Of a stretch of DNA of 9,753 nucleotides, positions 1-6,927 are shown piece after piece; position 1 is the first letter of the stretch; each line of letters begins with the position of its first letter. The notes beneath the pieces were generated by a model. It was given only the letters and a program-made list of their open reading frames with translations, was not told the origin of the DNA and made no database searches. Source of the DNA: Burkholderiales bacterium (GTDB taxonomy: Bacteria; Pseudomonadota; Gammaproteobacteria; Burkholderiales; CAIKXV01); assembly GCA_019751575.1 (NCBI GenBank), contig JAIENF010000532.1, forward strand, positions 1-9,753. The letters run 5' to 3'. Position numbers and translations under genes: made by a program.

Positions 1-1084
1 GACCCTGGCGCCGAAGGGCATCGAGGCATTGCAGGCCGACCGCGCCGCCCAGGTTGCGCGACGCGACGCGGCACGGGCGCGGCTGGCGGCGCTCGCGCAA
101 GCCGGTCAGCCGAAGCCATTCTCGCCAGAGTCGCCGCCGCTGCCGCTGGCCGAGGCCGAGGTGCACCATGCCGCGGCGAAGCGCCATGCCGATACCCTCG
201 CCGCGCAGCTCGCCGAGGCGAGGCAGGCACGCCTGCTGGCGCATGAACAGCACGAGGCCGCCGCGCGCGAGCATGGACGCCTGAAGTCGCGGATCGACGC
301 GCCGGACCGGCAGGAACGGCAGCGGGAGGCGGGTCGGCAACTGCTCGCCAGCCGCGCCGAGCAGGATGCGTTGCGCGCCGCGATCGCGGACAGGACCGAA
401 GCCATAGCCGGCACCGAGCCCGACATGCTGAAGCAGTCGGTCGCGCGCTTCCGGCGCAGTGCCGAACTGGTCCGCCAGGCGCACGATGAACGGAAGGAGC
501 AGATCACGCGGCTCGGCGGCAGCCTCGAAGAGGCGGGCGCGCAGGGATTCGAGGAAGCCCGTGCCGGGATGGCGGTCAGCCTGGAAGCGGCGGTGCGGCG
601 GCATCGTGAACTCGACCTGCGCGCGAAGGCGCTCGACCTGCTGCACGGGCGCCTCGAGGCGAAGCGCCAGGAACTCACCCGCCGGCTGCGCGCGCCGCTG
701 CAGGCGCGCATCGACCACTACATCCGCCTGCTGTTCCCGAAGGCGGCCCTCGAGATCGGCGACGACCTGCTGCCCCGCCTGCTCACCCGCCCCGCAAGCC
801 AGGGCGACGAGTGCGGCACGGTGTCGGAACTCAGCCATGGCGCACGCGAGCAGATGGGCGTGCTGACCCGGCTCGCGTATGCCGACCTGCTGAAGGATGC
901 CGGCCGTCCGACGCTGGTGATCCTCGATGACGCGCTGGTCCACAGCGACACCGAGCGGCTCGACCGGATGAAGCGGGTGCTGTTCGATGCGGCCCAGCGC
1001 CACCAGGTGCTGCTGTTCACCTGCCATCCTTCCGCCTGGCGCGACATGGGCGTCCTGCCACGCAGCATCGCGCGCGAGCAGTAA
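1..1084 (+). CDS. YhaN-like AAA/SMC-type coiled-coil ATPase, C-terminal part (5' truncated by window edge)
   Basis: The frame is open from base 2 to the TAA at 1082-1084 (about 360 residues) with no convincing start, so the gene begins upstream. The first two thirds are rich in Ala, Arg, Glu, Gln and Leu and read as a long coiled coil. The end carries the C-terminal half of an ABC/SMC-type head: a signature-like SELSHGAREQ (about 824-853), a Walker B strand TLVILDDALVHSD (911-949) and the closing strand VLLFTCHPS (1007-1033). The signature variant and the 'FTCHP' end match my memory of YhaN-type ATPases, relatives of Rad50/SbcC that often sit beside a calcineurin-like nuclease (YhaO/SbcD). 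A DNA-end or repair role is inferred from the family. Walker A would lie on the missing N-terminal side. Family confidence is good; exact subfamily is less sure. Confidence 0.85.
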   Translation, partial: TLAPKGIEALQADRAAQVARRDAARARLAALAQAGQPKPFSPESPPLPLAEAEVHHAAAKRHADTLAAQLAEARQARLLAHEQHEAAAREHGRLKSRIDAPDRQERQREAGRQLLASRAEQDALRAAIADRTEAIAGTEPDMLKQSVARFRRSAELVRQAHDERKEQITRLGGSLEEAGAQGFEEARAGMAVSLEAAVRRHRELDLRAKALDLLHGRLEAKRQELTRRLRAPLQARIDHYIRLLFPKAALEIGDDLLPRLLTRPASQGDECGTVSELSHGAREQMGVLTRLAYADLLKDAGRPTLVILDDALVHSDTERLDRMKRVLFDAAQRHQVLLFTCHPSAWRDMGVLPRSIAREQ

Positions 1085-1121
1085 GCTGCTACCCTCGCGG
1101 GCACTCGAGGATGGCACGCAC

Positions 1122-2231
1122 ATGAGCACTAGACCCGGCCGCAACGATCCCTGCCCCTGTGGCAGCGGACGCAAGTTCAAGCTCTGCCATGGCCGCGATC
1201 CCGGCCCGGACGCGGCGGACGGCGGCACCCATGAAGGCGCGGCCCGGCGGGCCCTCGACTGGGTCGGCAACCGCCATCGCAAGGCGCTGGAGCGCGAGAC
1301 CACCGACCTGCTGTTCGAAGACCTCTGGCCGGAGGACGGGCCGCATCCCGAGGATGTCGATGCGCAGCTGATGCAGCAGATCCTCGTCAACATCAATGAA
1401 TGGATGCTGGCGGCCGGTTCCATCGAGATCCGCAAGGAGATGCATCCGATCAACGCGATGGTGCTGGCCGATGGCGGCCCACCGTTCAATCCCGCGCAGC
1501 GCGATTTCATCCGGCAGCTCGGCACGGAACCCCTGGGCCTCTACTACGTGACCGAGGTGACCGCGCGCGAAGGCGTGAAGCTGGTCGATGCGCTGTCCCC
1601 GGACCTGCCGCCGGTGTTCGTGCATGACGTCGCCCTGTCCGATACCGCCGATCCGGGGCTGCTCCTCGGCTGCCGCATCCTGAAGTCCGACGAACGGCAC
1701 ATCCTGTCCGGTGCGATCTATCCATTCCCCGAGCTCGGCGCGGGGCATGCCATCGATGGCGTGCGCGAGCACATGGCACACGAGGACATCCCGGCCGACG
1801 AAAGGATGTACGAGCAGGGCTGGGCGATCATGGCGATCTGGCTCGACCATGTGCTGATGCCGGTCGACCCATCGGAACTGCGCGACGAAGCGACCGGCGA
1901 TCCGCTGGTGTTCGTGACCGACCACTACCGCGTGGTCGATGCCGGAGCGATGAAGGCCGCGCTCGACGGCTGCACCGACCTGGAACCCGATGGCGATGGG
2001 GGCTGGACGAAGCTGTCCACCGGCGACGATGGCCTGAAGCGCGCCACGCTGCAGGTGCACCCGGGCAAGGTCGCCTCCCGGCTCGAAGTGTTCTATCGCA
2101 CCGAGGCGCTGGCCGACGAGGGCCGGTCGTGGTTCGATGCACTCACCGGCGCATCGGTGAAGCACCTGAGCCGGGAACGGAACGATCCGCTGGAGACGCT
2201 GCGCGAAGGGCTGGAGCCAGAGGACCGCTGA
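1122..2231 (+). CDS. SEC-C metal-binding motif protein of unknown function
   Basis: A 369-residue protein. Residues about 7-24 hold a complete SEC-C motif, NDPCPCGSGRKFKLCHG, with the C-x-C-x8-C-H ligand set that binds zinc in the SecA C-terminus and in many unrelated proteins. The remaining 340 or so residues are acidic, soluble-looking, with no signal peptide or membrane segment, and I do not recognise a domain in them. The ATG at 1122 is preferred because the SEC-C motif follows at once, as is usual for N-terminal SEC-C, and a GAGG (1107-1110) lies 11 bases upstream. The frame stays open further upstream but overlaps the ATPase gene. It starts 37 bp after the ATPase stop on the same strand, so co-transcription is likely; a shared function is only inferred. 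This is not SecA: no DEAD-motor motifs are present. Confidence 0.85.
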   Translation: MSTRPGRNDPCPCGSGRKFKLCHGRDPGPDAADGGTHEGAARRALDWVGNRHRKALERETTDLLFEDLWPEDGPHPEDVDAQLMQQILVNINEWMLAAGSIEIRKEMHPINAMVLADGGPPFNPAQRDFIRQLGTEPLGLYYVTEVTAREGVKLVDALSPDLPPVFVHDVALSDTADPGLLLGCRILKSDERHILSGAIYPFPELGAGHAIDGVREHMAHEDIPADERMYEQGWAIMAIWLDHVLMPVDPSELRDEATGDPLVFVTDHYRVVDAGAMKAALDGCTDLEPDGDGGWTKLSTGDDGLKRATLQVHPGKVASRLEVFYRTEALADEGRSWFDALTGASVKHLSRERNDPLETLREGLEPEDR

Positions 2232-2251
2232 GGGCGGCCCTGACCGGCGGC

Positions 2252-2270
2252 CCCGTCCGGGCTCGGCGGG
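2252..2270. terminator. Possible GC hairpin in the convergent gene junction
   Basis: The 39-bp gap between the SEC-C gene and the MmgE/PrpD gene, which converge here, can fold CCCGTC (2252-2257) with GGCGGG (2265-2270) around a 7-base loop. The stem is 6 bp with one G-T wobble. No T run follows on either strand, so this is at best a weak or Rho-assisted terminator. In DNA this rich in GC such a stem can occur by chance. Confidence 0.25.
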
Positions 2271-3596
2271 TCACGCGCGCGCGAGCGCCCCCGCGTCGGT
2301 GACCGTCTCCAGGCCCTGGACCATGTCGATGATCCGCCCGGCGTCGCCACCGTGGCGCCCATGGGCGACCAGGCTGCGGAACTTGTCTTCGAGTTCGCGA
2401 TCGGTCAGCGGCACTTCGGCGCTGCCTTTCGCATGTTCGATGAAGGCTTCGTGGCGGATGCCGTCCTTCATCACCACGCACACGGCTGCGGCGTCCTTGG
2501 CCATCGTGTCAGAGCAGAGCAGCCGGGCGCGGCGGCGCAGGCCGGAGACTTCCGGGTCGTGGACGACCGCATCGGTGAACTGCTGCACGCCGGCCGCGCC
2601 CTGCGCCATCGCCACCGCGATGCAGTGCTCGGCAGATACCTTCGACCGCATGCCGTCCGCCGGCTCCGGATTCGACATGATGACCTGCACCGCAGGGTTG
2701 ACGGTCACTTCGACCCGTTCGATGTCGCCCGGTGCTATCGCGTGGCGCTCGCGCAGCAGCAGGCAGCCGTCGATCACCGGATGCACGACGATCCCGCACG
2801 GATAGGGCTTGAAGGCGTTCGCCGCGATTTCCCACGTCACCCCGAGCGTGTCGGTCAGCGCCGACCAGTCGCTGCGGGTCGTGAATGCATTGCCGAACCC
2901 TCGCGGCGCTTCGAGCGCACGCGTCGAACTGGTGATGCCCTTCGATGCATACCAGGCCGCCATGAAGCCGCTGCGCGCCGCATGCCCCATGTTGAACATC
3001 CGCGTCGGGCTGCCCAGCATCTCGGACAACCCGGCGGACTGGCTCGCCGCCATGCCGATGGCACAGGCCGCCTGCATCTCGTCGAGCTTCAGCAGCCGCG
3101 CGCAGGCGGCCGCTGCGCCGATCACCCCGCAGGTCGAGGTGACATGCCAGCCGCCGGCATAGTGCTCCGGCGAGACCGCATTGCCAACCTTGCAGGCTGC
3201 CTCGACGCCGAGGGTGAATGCATGCAGCAGCACGTCGCCCGGCACCGCGAGGTGCTCGGCCAGGGCCAGCGTCGCCGAAGCCACCGGCACCGATGGGTGG
3301 ATCACCGTCTGCAGGTGGGTGTCGTCGAAATCGAGCACGCTCGAGGCCACGCCATTGACCACTGCGGTGGTGGCCACGTCGAAGCGGCGGCCACGGTTGA
3401 TCACGGTCGCCTGTGCCGGCCCGGAGAACGTCGCCAGCGATTCGATCGCCAGGTCGACCGAAGGCGCGTTCGAGCCGCCGATCGCGCACCCCAGCCAGTT
3501 GAGCAGCGACCGCTTCGCGTCGTGCCGGACGCTGTCCGGTACATCCGTCCAGCTCGACGTCGCGATGAAGCGCGCGAGATGGGCGGTCGCGCTCAT
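2271..3596 (-). CDS. MmgE/PrpD family protein (2-methylcitrate dehydratase-like)
   Basis: A 441-residue cytosolic protein of the usual MmgE/PrpD length. Family landmarks run in order: VVNGVASSVLDFDDTH (79-94), VIHPSVPVASATLAL (98-112), GGWHVTSTCGVIGAA (148-162), AFKPYPCGIVVHPVID (261-276) and a C-terminal LEDKFRSLV (402-410). Characterised members dehydrate 2-methylcitrate (PrpD) or decarboxylate cis-aconitate (IRG1/CAD), but most bacterial paralogues in catabolic clusters have unknown substrates. No prpB/prpC partner lies here, so a propionate role is not supported. The ATG at 3596 overlaps the stop of the upstream deacetylase gene by 4 bp (ATGA), giving translational coupling and fixing the start. 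An isomerase, dehydratase or decarboxylase acting on a carboxylic acid made by the neighbouring enzymes is an inference. Confidence 0.92.
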   Translation of the reverse strand: MSATAHLARFIATSSWTDVPDSVRHDAKRSLLNWLGCAIGGSNAPSVDLAIESLATFSGPAQATVINRGRRFDVATTAVVNGVASSVLDFDDTHLQTVIHPSVPVASATLALAEHLAVPGDVLLHAFTLGVEAACKVGNAVSPEHYAGGWHVTSTCGVIGAAAACARLLKLDEMQAACAIGMAASQSAGLSEMLGSPTRMFNMGHAARSGFMAAWYASKGITSSTRALEAPRGFGNAFTTRSDWSALTDTLGVTWEIAANAFKPYPCGIVVHPVIDGCLLLRERHAIAPGDIERVEVTVNPAVQVIMSNPEPADGMRSKVSAEHCIAVAMAQGAAGVQQFTDAVVHDPEVSGLRRRARLLCSDTMAKDAAAVCVVMKDGIRHEAFIEHAKGSAEVPLTDRELEDKFRSLVAHGRHGGDAGRIIDMVQGLETVTDAGALARA

Positions 3597-4489
3597 CGTG
3601 CGCGCAGCTGCCGGTCCGCGGGCAGGGCGCTGTAGTGGGCGGCGATGTCCTTCGGCATCGCGACCCAGATGTCGTCCCGGTGGGACAGCATGTGCTGCAG
3701 CGCGCGCCGCAGCCGGGCCAGCCGGTACGGCTGTCCGACCACGAAGGTGTGGATCGAGATCGCGAACACAAGCGAAGTGTCCTTCGAACTGCGCAGCATC
3801 TCGTCGAAGTTGTCGACCAGCATCTCGGCGTAGTCCGCGCCGGTGTTGCCCCGGTAGACCACGGCCGGCTGGTCGTTGAGTTCGATCGGATAGGGCATCG
3901 CGAGCACGCTGCCGGTGGCGGCCTTCACGAAGAACGGCTGCTCGTCGCAGAGGCCCCAGTCCATGCAGTACTGGTAGCCGCTCTCGGCCAGCAGGTCGGT
4001 CGTATGGTCGCTCGGGGTGAGGTAGGGCGACATCCAGCCCACCGGCTTCACGCCGTTGCGTTCGGTGAACGTCCGCGTGACTTCCTGCACCATCTCGCGT
4101 TCCTGCTCGATGGTCATCTCGATCTGCCGTTCGACCTGGTTGCGGCCGTGCGCGATCAGCTCGTCGCCGCGCTTCACGTGCGCCTCGAGCACTTCCGGAC
4201 AGTGGTCGTAGATCGCGGTGTTGGCGATCACGCCCACCGGAAGCGCAAGCTCGTCGAACAGGTCCATCAGGCGCCAGGCGCCCACCCGGTTGCCGTACTC
4301 GCGCCACAGCCAGCTGCGCTGGCCCCAGGGCAGGGTCGGCCGGTCGAGGTCGGGGCCGGAGTTGCGGCCCCACGGGAAGTGTTCGACGTTCAGCGCGACG
4401 TAGAGCGCGAGGCGCTTGCCGCCGGGCCAGGTGAAGTCGGGCCTGCGCGACAGCGGCGAATAGCCGAAGCGATCGGGTTCCTTGAGCAT
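3593..4489 (-). CDS. PuuE-like polysaccharide deacetylase family protein (NodB-type fold)
   Basis: A 298-residue protein without a signal peptide, so probably cytosolic. The landmarks are those of the allantoinase PuuE branch of carbohydrate esterase family 4: NVEHFPWG (34-41) where classical members have a DD motif, YGNRVGAWRLMDLFDE (65-80), GDELIAHGRNQ (108-118), GWMSPYLTPSDHTTDLLAESG (151-171, recalled PuuE-like block), PIELND (201-206) and SIHTFVVGQPYR (245-256). The canonical Asp-Asp and His-xxx-His metal sites are not intact, so hydrolysis of an amide, ureide or N-acyl small molecule is likelier than sugar deacetylation. This is inferred from the family. The ATG at 4489 has AGGA about 6-9 bases upstream. 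It begins 29 bp after the NMT1-like gene and overlaps MmgE/PrpD by 4 bp, so the three genes look like one translation-coupled unit. Confidence 0.88.
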   Translation of the reverse strand: MLKEPDRFGYSPLSRRPDFTWPGGKRLALYVALNVEHFPWGRNSGPDLDRPTLPWGQRSWLWREYGNRVGAWRLMDLFDELALPVGVIANTAIYDHCPEVLEAHVKRGDELIAHGRNQVERQIEMTIEQEREMVQEVTRTFTERNGVKPVGWMSPYLTPSDHTTDLLAESGYQYCMDWGLCDEQPFFVKAATGSVLAMPYPIELNDQPAVVYRGNTGADYAEMLVDNFDEMLRSSKDTSLVFAISIHTFVVGQPYRLARLRRALQHMLSHRDDIWVAMPKDIAAHYSALPADRQLRAR

Positions 4490-4518
4490 GTCGTCCTCGT
4501 TGTGCGTGGGGGTGTGGT

Positions 4519-5439
4519 TCAGATCGCCGGCGGGTCTTCGCCCACGATGCGCTGGGCGAACCGCGGGTCGACATAGCCTTCGTACGATGCGGCACTGGCG
4601 ATCGCGCCGCAGGAAACCATCGCATCGCGCTTCCATTCGAGGCCGGCGCGCTGGACGGTCGGGTCGGTGCTCCAGACGCCGGTCGCCTTGTAGCCGTCGA
4701 AGCAGGCGGCAAGCACGTCGCGCGGGACATCGGGCAGGTAGCCTGCCACGACATCGGCGAGTTGCGCGCCCGAGTGCGCGGCCACCCATTTCTGGGTACG
4801 GTACATCGCGCGCGTGACGCGCAGGATGGTGTCGGGGTTGCTGCGGATGAACGCACGTGTCGTGTTGAGCGTGGTGTAGCAGGCGAGCCCGCGGTCGGCC
4901 GCGCGGTACCACACGTGGCCCGTGCCCTCGGCGAGCACCGACTGGGCGAAGGGCTGGAACACCTGGATCACGTCGACCTCGCCGGCGCGCAATGCCGCCA
5001 CGTTCTCCGCCATCGTGCGCGCCGGCGCGCGGTCGACCTGCTTCGGGTCGATGCCTGCCAGCACCAGGTCGCGGTCCAGGCAGATGCCCGGCGTGGGTAC
5101 TTCGCTCACCACCGCGACGCGAGGTCCGACCAGGTCCTTCATCGTGAAGCCCGGCTTCGGCGTGCGCCCGACCAGGAAGAACGGATCGCGGCCCACGACC
5201 TCGCAGAACGCCACCGAGTCGGAAGCCGGATCCCTGTCGAGCGCGATCATCAGCCGCATCGGCCCGCCCCATGAAACCTCGGCGCCGCCAGCGGCCAGGA
5301 TCTGGATCGTCTCGGCCGAGGTCTTCGGCGTGATCATGCCGACGTCGAGGCCTTCGGCACGCCAGGCGCCGAGCTCGGCGGCGGCGTAGAAGGGTGCGTA
5401 GAACAGCGCGCGGAAGTTCTCGATCAGGGTCAGTTTCAT
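4519..5439 (-). CDS. NMT1/THI5-like ABC transporter substrate-binding protein without signal peptide
   Basis: A 306-residue protein with the type II periplasmic-binding fold pattern of the NMT1/THI5-like (SsuA/TauA/ThiY-related) group. Residues 1-55 form the first strand and helix block (FYAPFYAAAELGAWRAEGLDV, around 13-33, then a Gly-rich AAGGAEVSWGGP at 49-60). A LVGPRVAVVSEV strand follows at 103-114, and MAENVAALRAGEVDVIQVF (143-161) is the typical hinge/second-lobe segment. The N-terminus MKLTLIENFR enters the first beta strand directly: there is no signal peptide or lipobox, and no upstream in-frame ATG supplies one. The Cys-rich motif of yeast HMP-synthase THI5 is absent. AGGA lies about 9 bases before the ATG at 5439. 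No ABC permease or ATPase is present. It may be a cytosolic ligand binder or enzyme working with the two downstream enzymes. Confidence 0.88.
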   Translation of the reverse strand: MKLTLIENFRALFYAPFYAAAELGAWRAEGLDVGMITPKTSAETIQILAAGGAEVSWGGPMRLMIALDRDPASDSVAFCEVVGRDPFFLVGRTPKPGFTMKDLVGPRVAVVSEVPTPGICLDRDLVLAGIDPKQVDRAPARTMAENVAALRAGEVDVIQVFQPFAQSVLAEGTGHVWYRAADRGLACYTTLNTTRAFIRSNPDTILRVTRAMYRTQKWVAAHSGAQLADVVAGYLPDVPRDVLAACFDGYKATGVWSTDPTVQRAGLEWKRDAMVSCGAIASAASYEGYVDPRFAQRIVGEDPPAI

Positions 5440-5463
5440 CGGGGGAGTCCTGTTGCGGGCGAG

Positions 5464-5477
5464 CGGATCGTAATCCG
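5464..5477. repeat. Short perfect inverted repeat upstream of the NMT1-like gene
   Basis: CGGAT (5464-5468) and ATCCG (5473-5477) form a 5-bp dyad around CGTA, in the 90-bp gap between the GAF-EAL stop and the NMT1-like start. On the minus strand the centre reads TACGAT, a 4/6 match to a -10 box, but I find no good -35 at 16-18 bases. It could be an operator or a weak promoter element; chance is also possible for so short a dyad. Confidence 0.2.
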
Positions 5478-5529
5478 AAGCACGGAGACGCGTACCGCGG
5501 CGTCGTCCACCGGCCCCGGCTGCGGGCGT

Positions 5530-6780
5530 TCAGGCCGTGTTCGCCTCGATCCGGTGGCCCGGCAACGGCGCAGGGTGCCCGAGCAGGAATCCCTGCGCTT
5601 GTCCGACCCCCAGCTCCCGCAGCACCCGCAGTTCGCCGGCCGTCTCGACGCCCTCGGCGGCCACGGGGATGCCGACCTCCTCGGCGAAGCGGACCAGTGC
5701 GGCTGCCAGCGCGCGCTGGCCGCGTTCGACGTCGATGCGCCGGACGAGGCTGGCATCGAGCTTGATGATGTCGGGTTCGAGCCTGAGGAGCGGCCGGAAG
5801 CTGGACAGGCTGGCGCCTGCATCGTCCACGGCCAGCCGCAGTCCCGCGGCGCGCAGGCGGGAGAGCCGCTCGACGATCAGCGGGTAGTCGATGACCGGGG
5901 CGTGCTCGGTCAGTTCGAGCACGAGCCGCTCGAGTGGAAGGCCGTCGAGCAGCGCGTCGACATGGCCGGCGAGGATCGTTTCCGGCGAGACATTCATCGA
6001 CAGGCAGGCGTCGCCTTGAAGCCGAGGCAGGCCGTCGAGCGCTGCGCGCAGCACCGCCAGCTCGAACGGTTCCAGCATGCCGGCCTGCAGCGCCTCCTGG
6101 AGCCATGCGCCGGGCGTTCGTTCCGGCACGGTGGCCTCGTCGGCTGCATCCGCGGGACCTGCCGGGCCCGACCGGCCGGTGAACCGTGCCAGGGCTTCAT
6201 GCCCGACCAGGCGGCCTGCGGCGATGTCGAACATGGGCTGGTAGTGGATCTCGAACTGCCGGTCCCGGGTGATGCGCGCCAACCGGGTACGGCTCCGCGC
6301 CCGGGCGGTTTCCGAAAGGTGGACACGCTCGAGCATGCGCGTGGCGAAACCGGCGAACGTGTTCATCACCGACAGGTCGCGCGCGTTGAGCGTCGGATCC
6401 GGGCTCCTGCTGAAGCAGCAGAAGGTGCCGTACAGGCGGCCGTCGCTGAAGCGGATCGGCACGCTCAGGTGGGCGCCCACCGGCAGCGCCCGGGTGGCGG
6501 CGATATGGGCGACAGCCGGTTCGTCCTGCGCGTTGCGGACGACCTGAGGCAGCATGCCTTCGCAGACGAACTTGCAGTAGCTCTCGTCCAGCGGGCCTGC
6601 GAGGCCTGCCGACAGCGGCGTGAAGCCGGGGGCCGAGTCGACGAACCGGAACACCCGGAGGTCGCCGGTGAACTCCGACACGAACGCGACCTCCATGCCG
6701 AGCGACCTGCGTACCGAACGCAGCAGATCGATCATGGCGTCGTCGAGGTCGGGCGTTCCCTCGATGTGGGTCGGCTTCAA
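5530..6780 (-). CDS. GAF-EAL protein, predicted cyclic-di-GMP phosphodiesterase
   Basis: A 416-residue cytosolic protein. Residues about 15-155 form a GAF sensor domain (VAFVSEFTGD 31-40; DESYCKFVCEG 65-75; HLSVPIRFSDGRLYGTFCCF 104-123). Residues about 170-410 form an EAL domain that hydrolyses c-di-GMP to pGpG. Expected metal and catalytic residues are present: E195 in GHEALARF, N263 in SMNVSPET, E292 in ELTEH, D319-D320, K340 in IKLD, E376 in AEGVET and Q396 in AQGF. The usual DFGTGYSSL loop reads DAGASLSSF here, so activity or dimer control may be altered. An insert of about 12 Gly/Ala/Pro-rich residues follows the EAL motif. No GGDEF domain is present. The start is TTG at 6780, with GAGG 6 bases upstream; the first ATG (6735) would remove 15 residues and lacks that spacing. 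It sits inside a catabolic gene run but is flanked by larger gaps, so it is probably transcribed on its own. Confidence 0.92.
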   Translation of the reverse strand: MKPTHIEGTPDLDDAMIDLLRSVRRSLGMEVAFVSEFTGDLRVFRFVDSAPGFTPLSAGLAGPLDESYCKFVCEGMLPQVVRNAQDEPAVAHIAATRALPVGAHLSVPIRFSDGRLYGTFCCFSRSPDPTLNARDLSVMNTFAGFATRMLERVHLSETARARSRTRLARITRDRQFEIHYQPMFDIAAGRLVGHEALARFTGRSGPAGPADAADEATVPERTPGAWLQEALQAGMLEPFELAVLRAALDGLPRLQGDACLSMNVSPETILAGHVDALLDGLPLERLVLELTEHAPVIDYPLIVERLSRLRAAGLRLAVDDAGASLSSFRPLLRLEPDIIKLDASLVRRIDVERGQRALAAALVRFAEEVGIPVAAEGVETAGELRVLRELGVGQAQGFLLGHPAPLPGHRIEANTA

Positions 6781-6869
6781 GCGGAACCTCGGTGGTCCTG
6801 GGTCGGGGGAACGTGCACGGCCGCAAGCCCGGGATGGGGTTGGGATCCCGGCGACCAGTGGCGGAGGAT

Positions 6870-6901
6870 AAAACGCAGCAGGGCCGTCAGTCGAGCCCAG
6901 C
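6870..6901 (-). terminator. Candidate intrinsic terminator after the DGLPVIPPT gene
   Basis: On the minus strand GCTGGGC (6901-6895) can pair with GCCCTGC (6884-6878): six pairs with one T-T mismatch and a 10-base loop. Four bases later comes TTTT (6873-6870). The stem is GC-rich but the T run is short, so it would be a moderate terminator or attenuator. Its place 18 bp after the stop of the unknown gene and 90 bp before the GAF-EAL start fits a transcript boundary. Confidence 0.4.
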
Positions 6902-6927
6902 GCTCTTTCCAGCGCCTCGTCAGTCGA
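6885..6927. repeat. Pair of 10-bp direct repeats, 33 bp apart
   Basis: CGTCAGTCGA occurs at 6885-6894 and again at 6918-6927, 33 bp start to start (about three helical turns). Between them CCAGCGC is also repeated, at 6897-6903 and 6909-6915. The right copy covers the stop codon of the unknown-protein gene; the left copy forms the loop of the candidate terminator hairpin. It may be a protein-binding pair or a small local duplication. Confidence 0.4.

Noticed and set aside
1089..2165. Minus-strand open frame of 358 codons over the SEC-C gene.
   Set aside because: It is antisense to a gene with a complete SEC-C motif and a ribosome site; it is a high-GC shadow.
2352..3635. Plus-strand open frame of 427 codons over the MmgE/PrpD gene.
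   Set aside because: It mirrors a recognisable MmgE/PrpD protein on the other strand and contains no familiar motif.
3597..4856. Upstream extension of the MmgE/PrpD frame, giving an 861-residue protein.
   Set aside because: The extension runs out of frame through the deacetylase gene; the MmgE/PrpD homology begins at the ATG at 3596, which has an ATGA overlap.
4519..5439. HMP-P synthase (THI5) function for the NMT1-like protein.
   Set aside because: The Cys-rich iron-binding motif of THI5 is absent and no thiamin genes are nearby.
4490..6106. Upstream extension of the deacetylase frame (837 residues).
   Set aside because: It overlaps the NMT1-like and GAF-EAL genes in another frame, is Arg/Pro-rich, and the deacetylase has its own ATG with AGGA at 4489.
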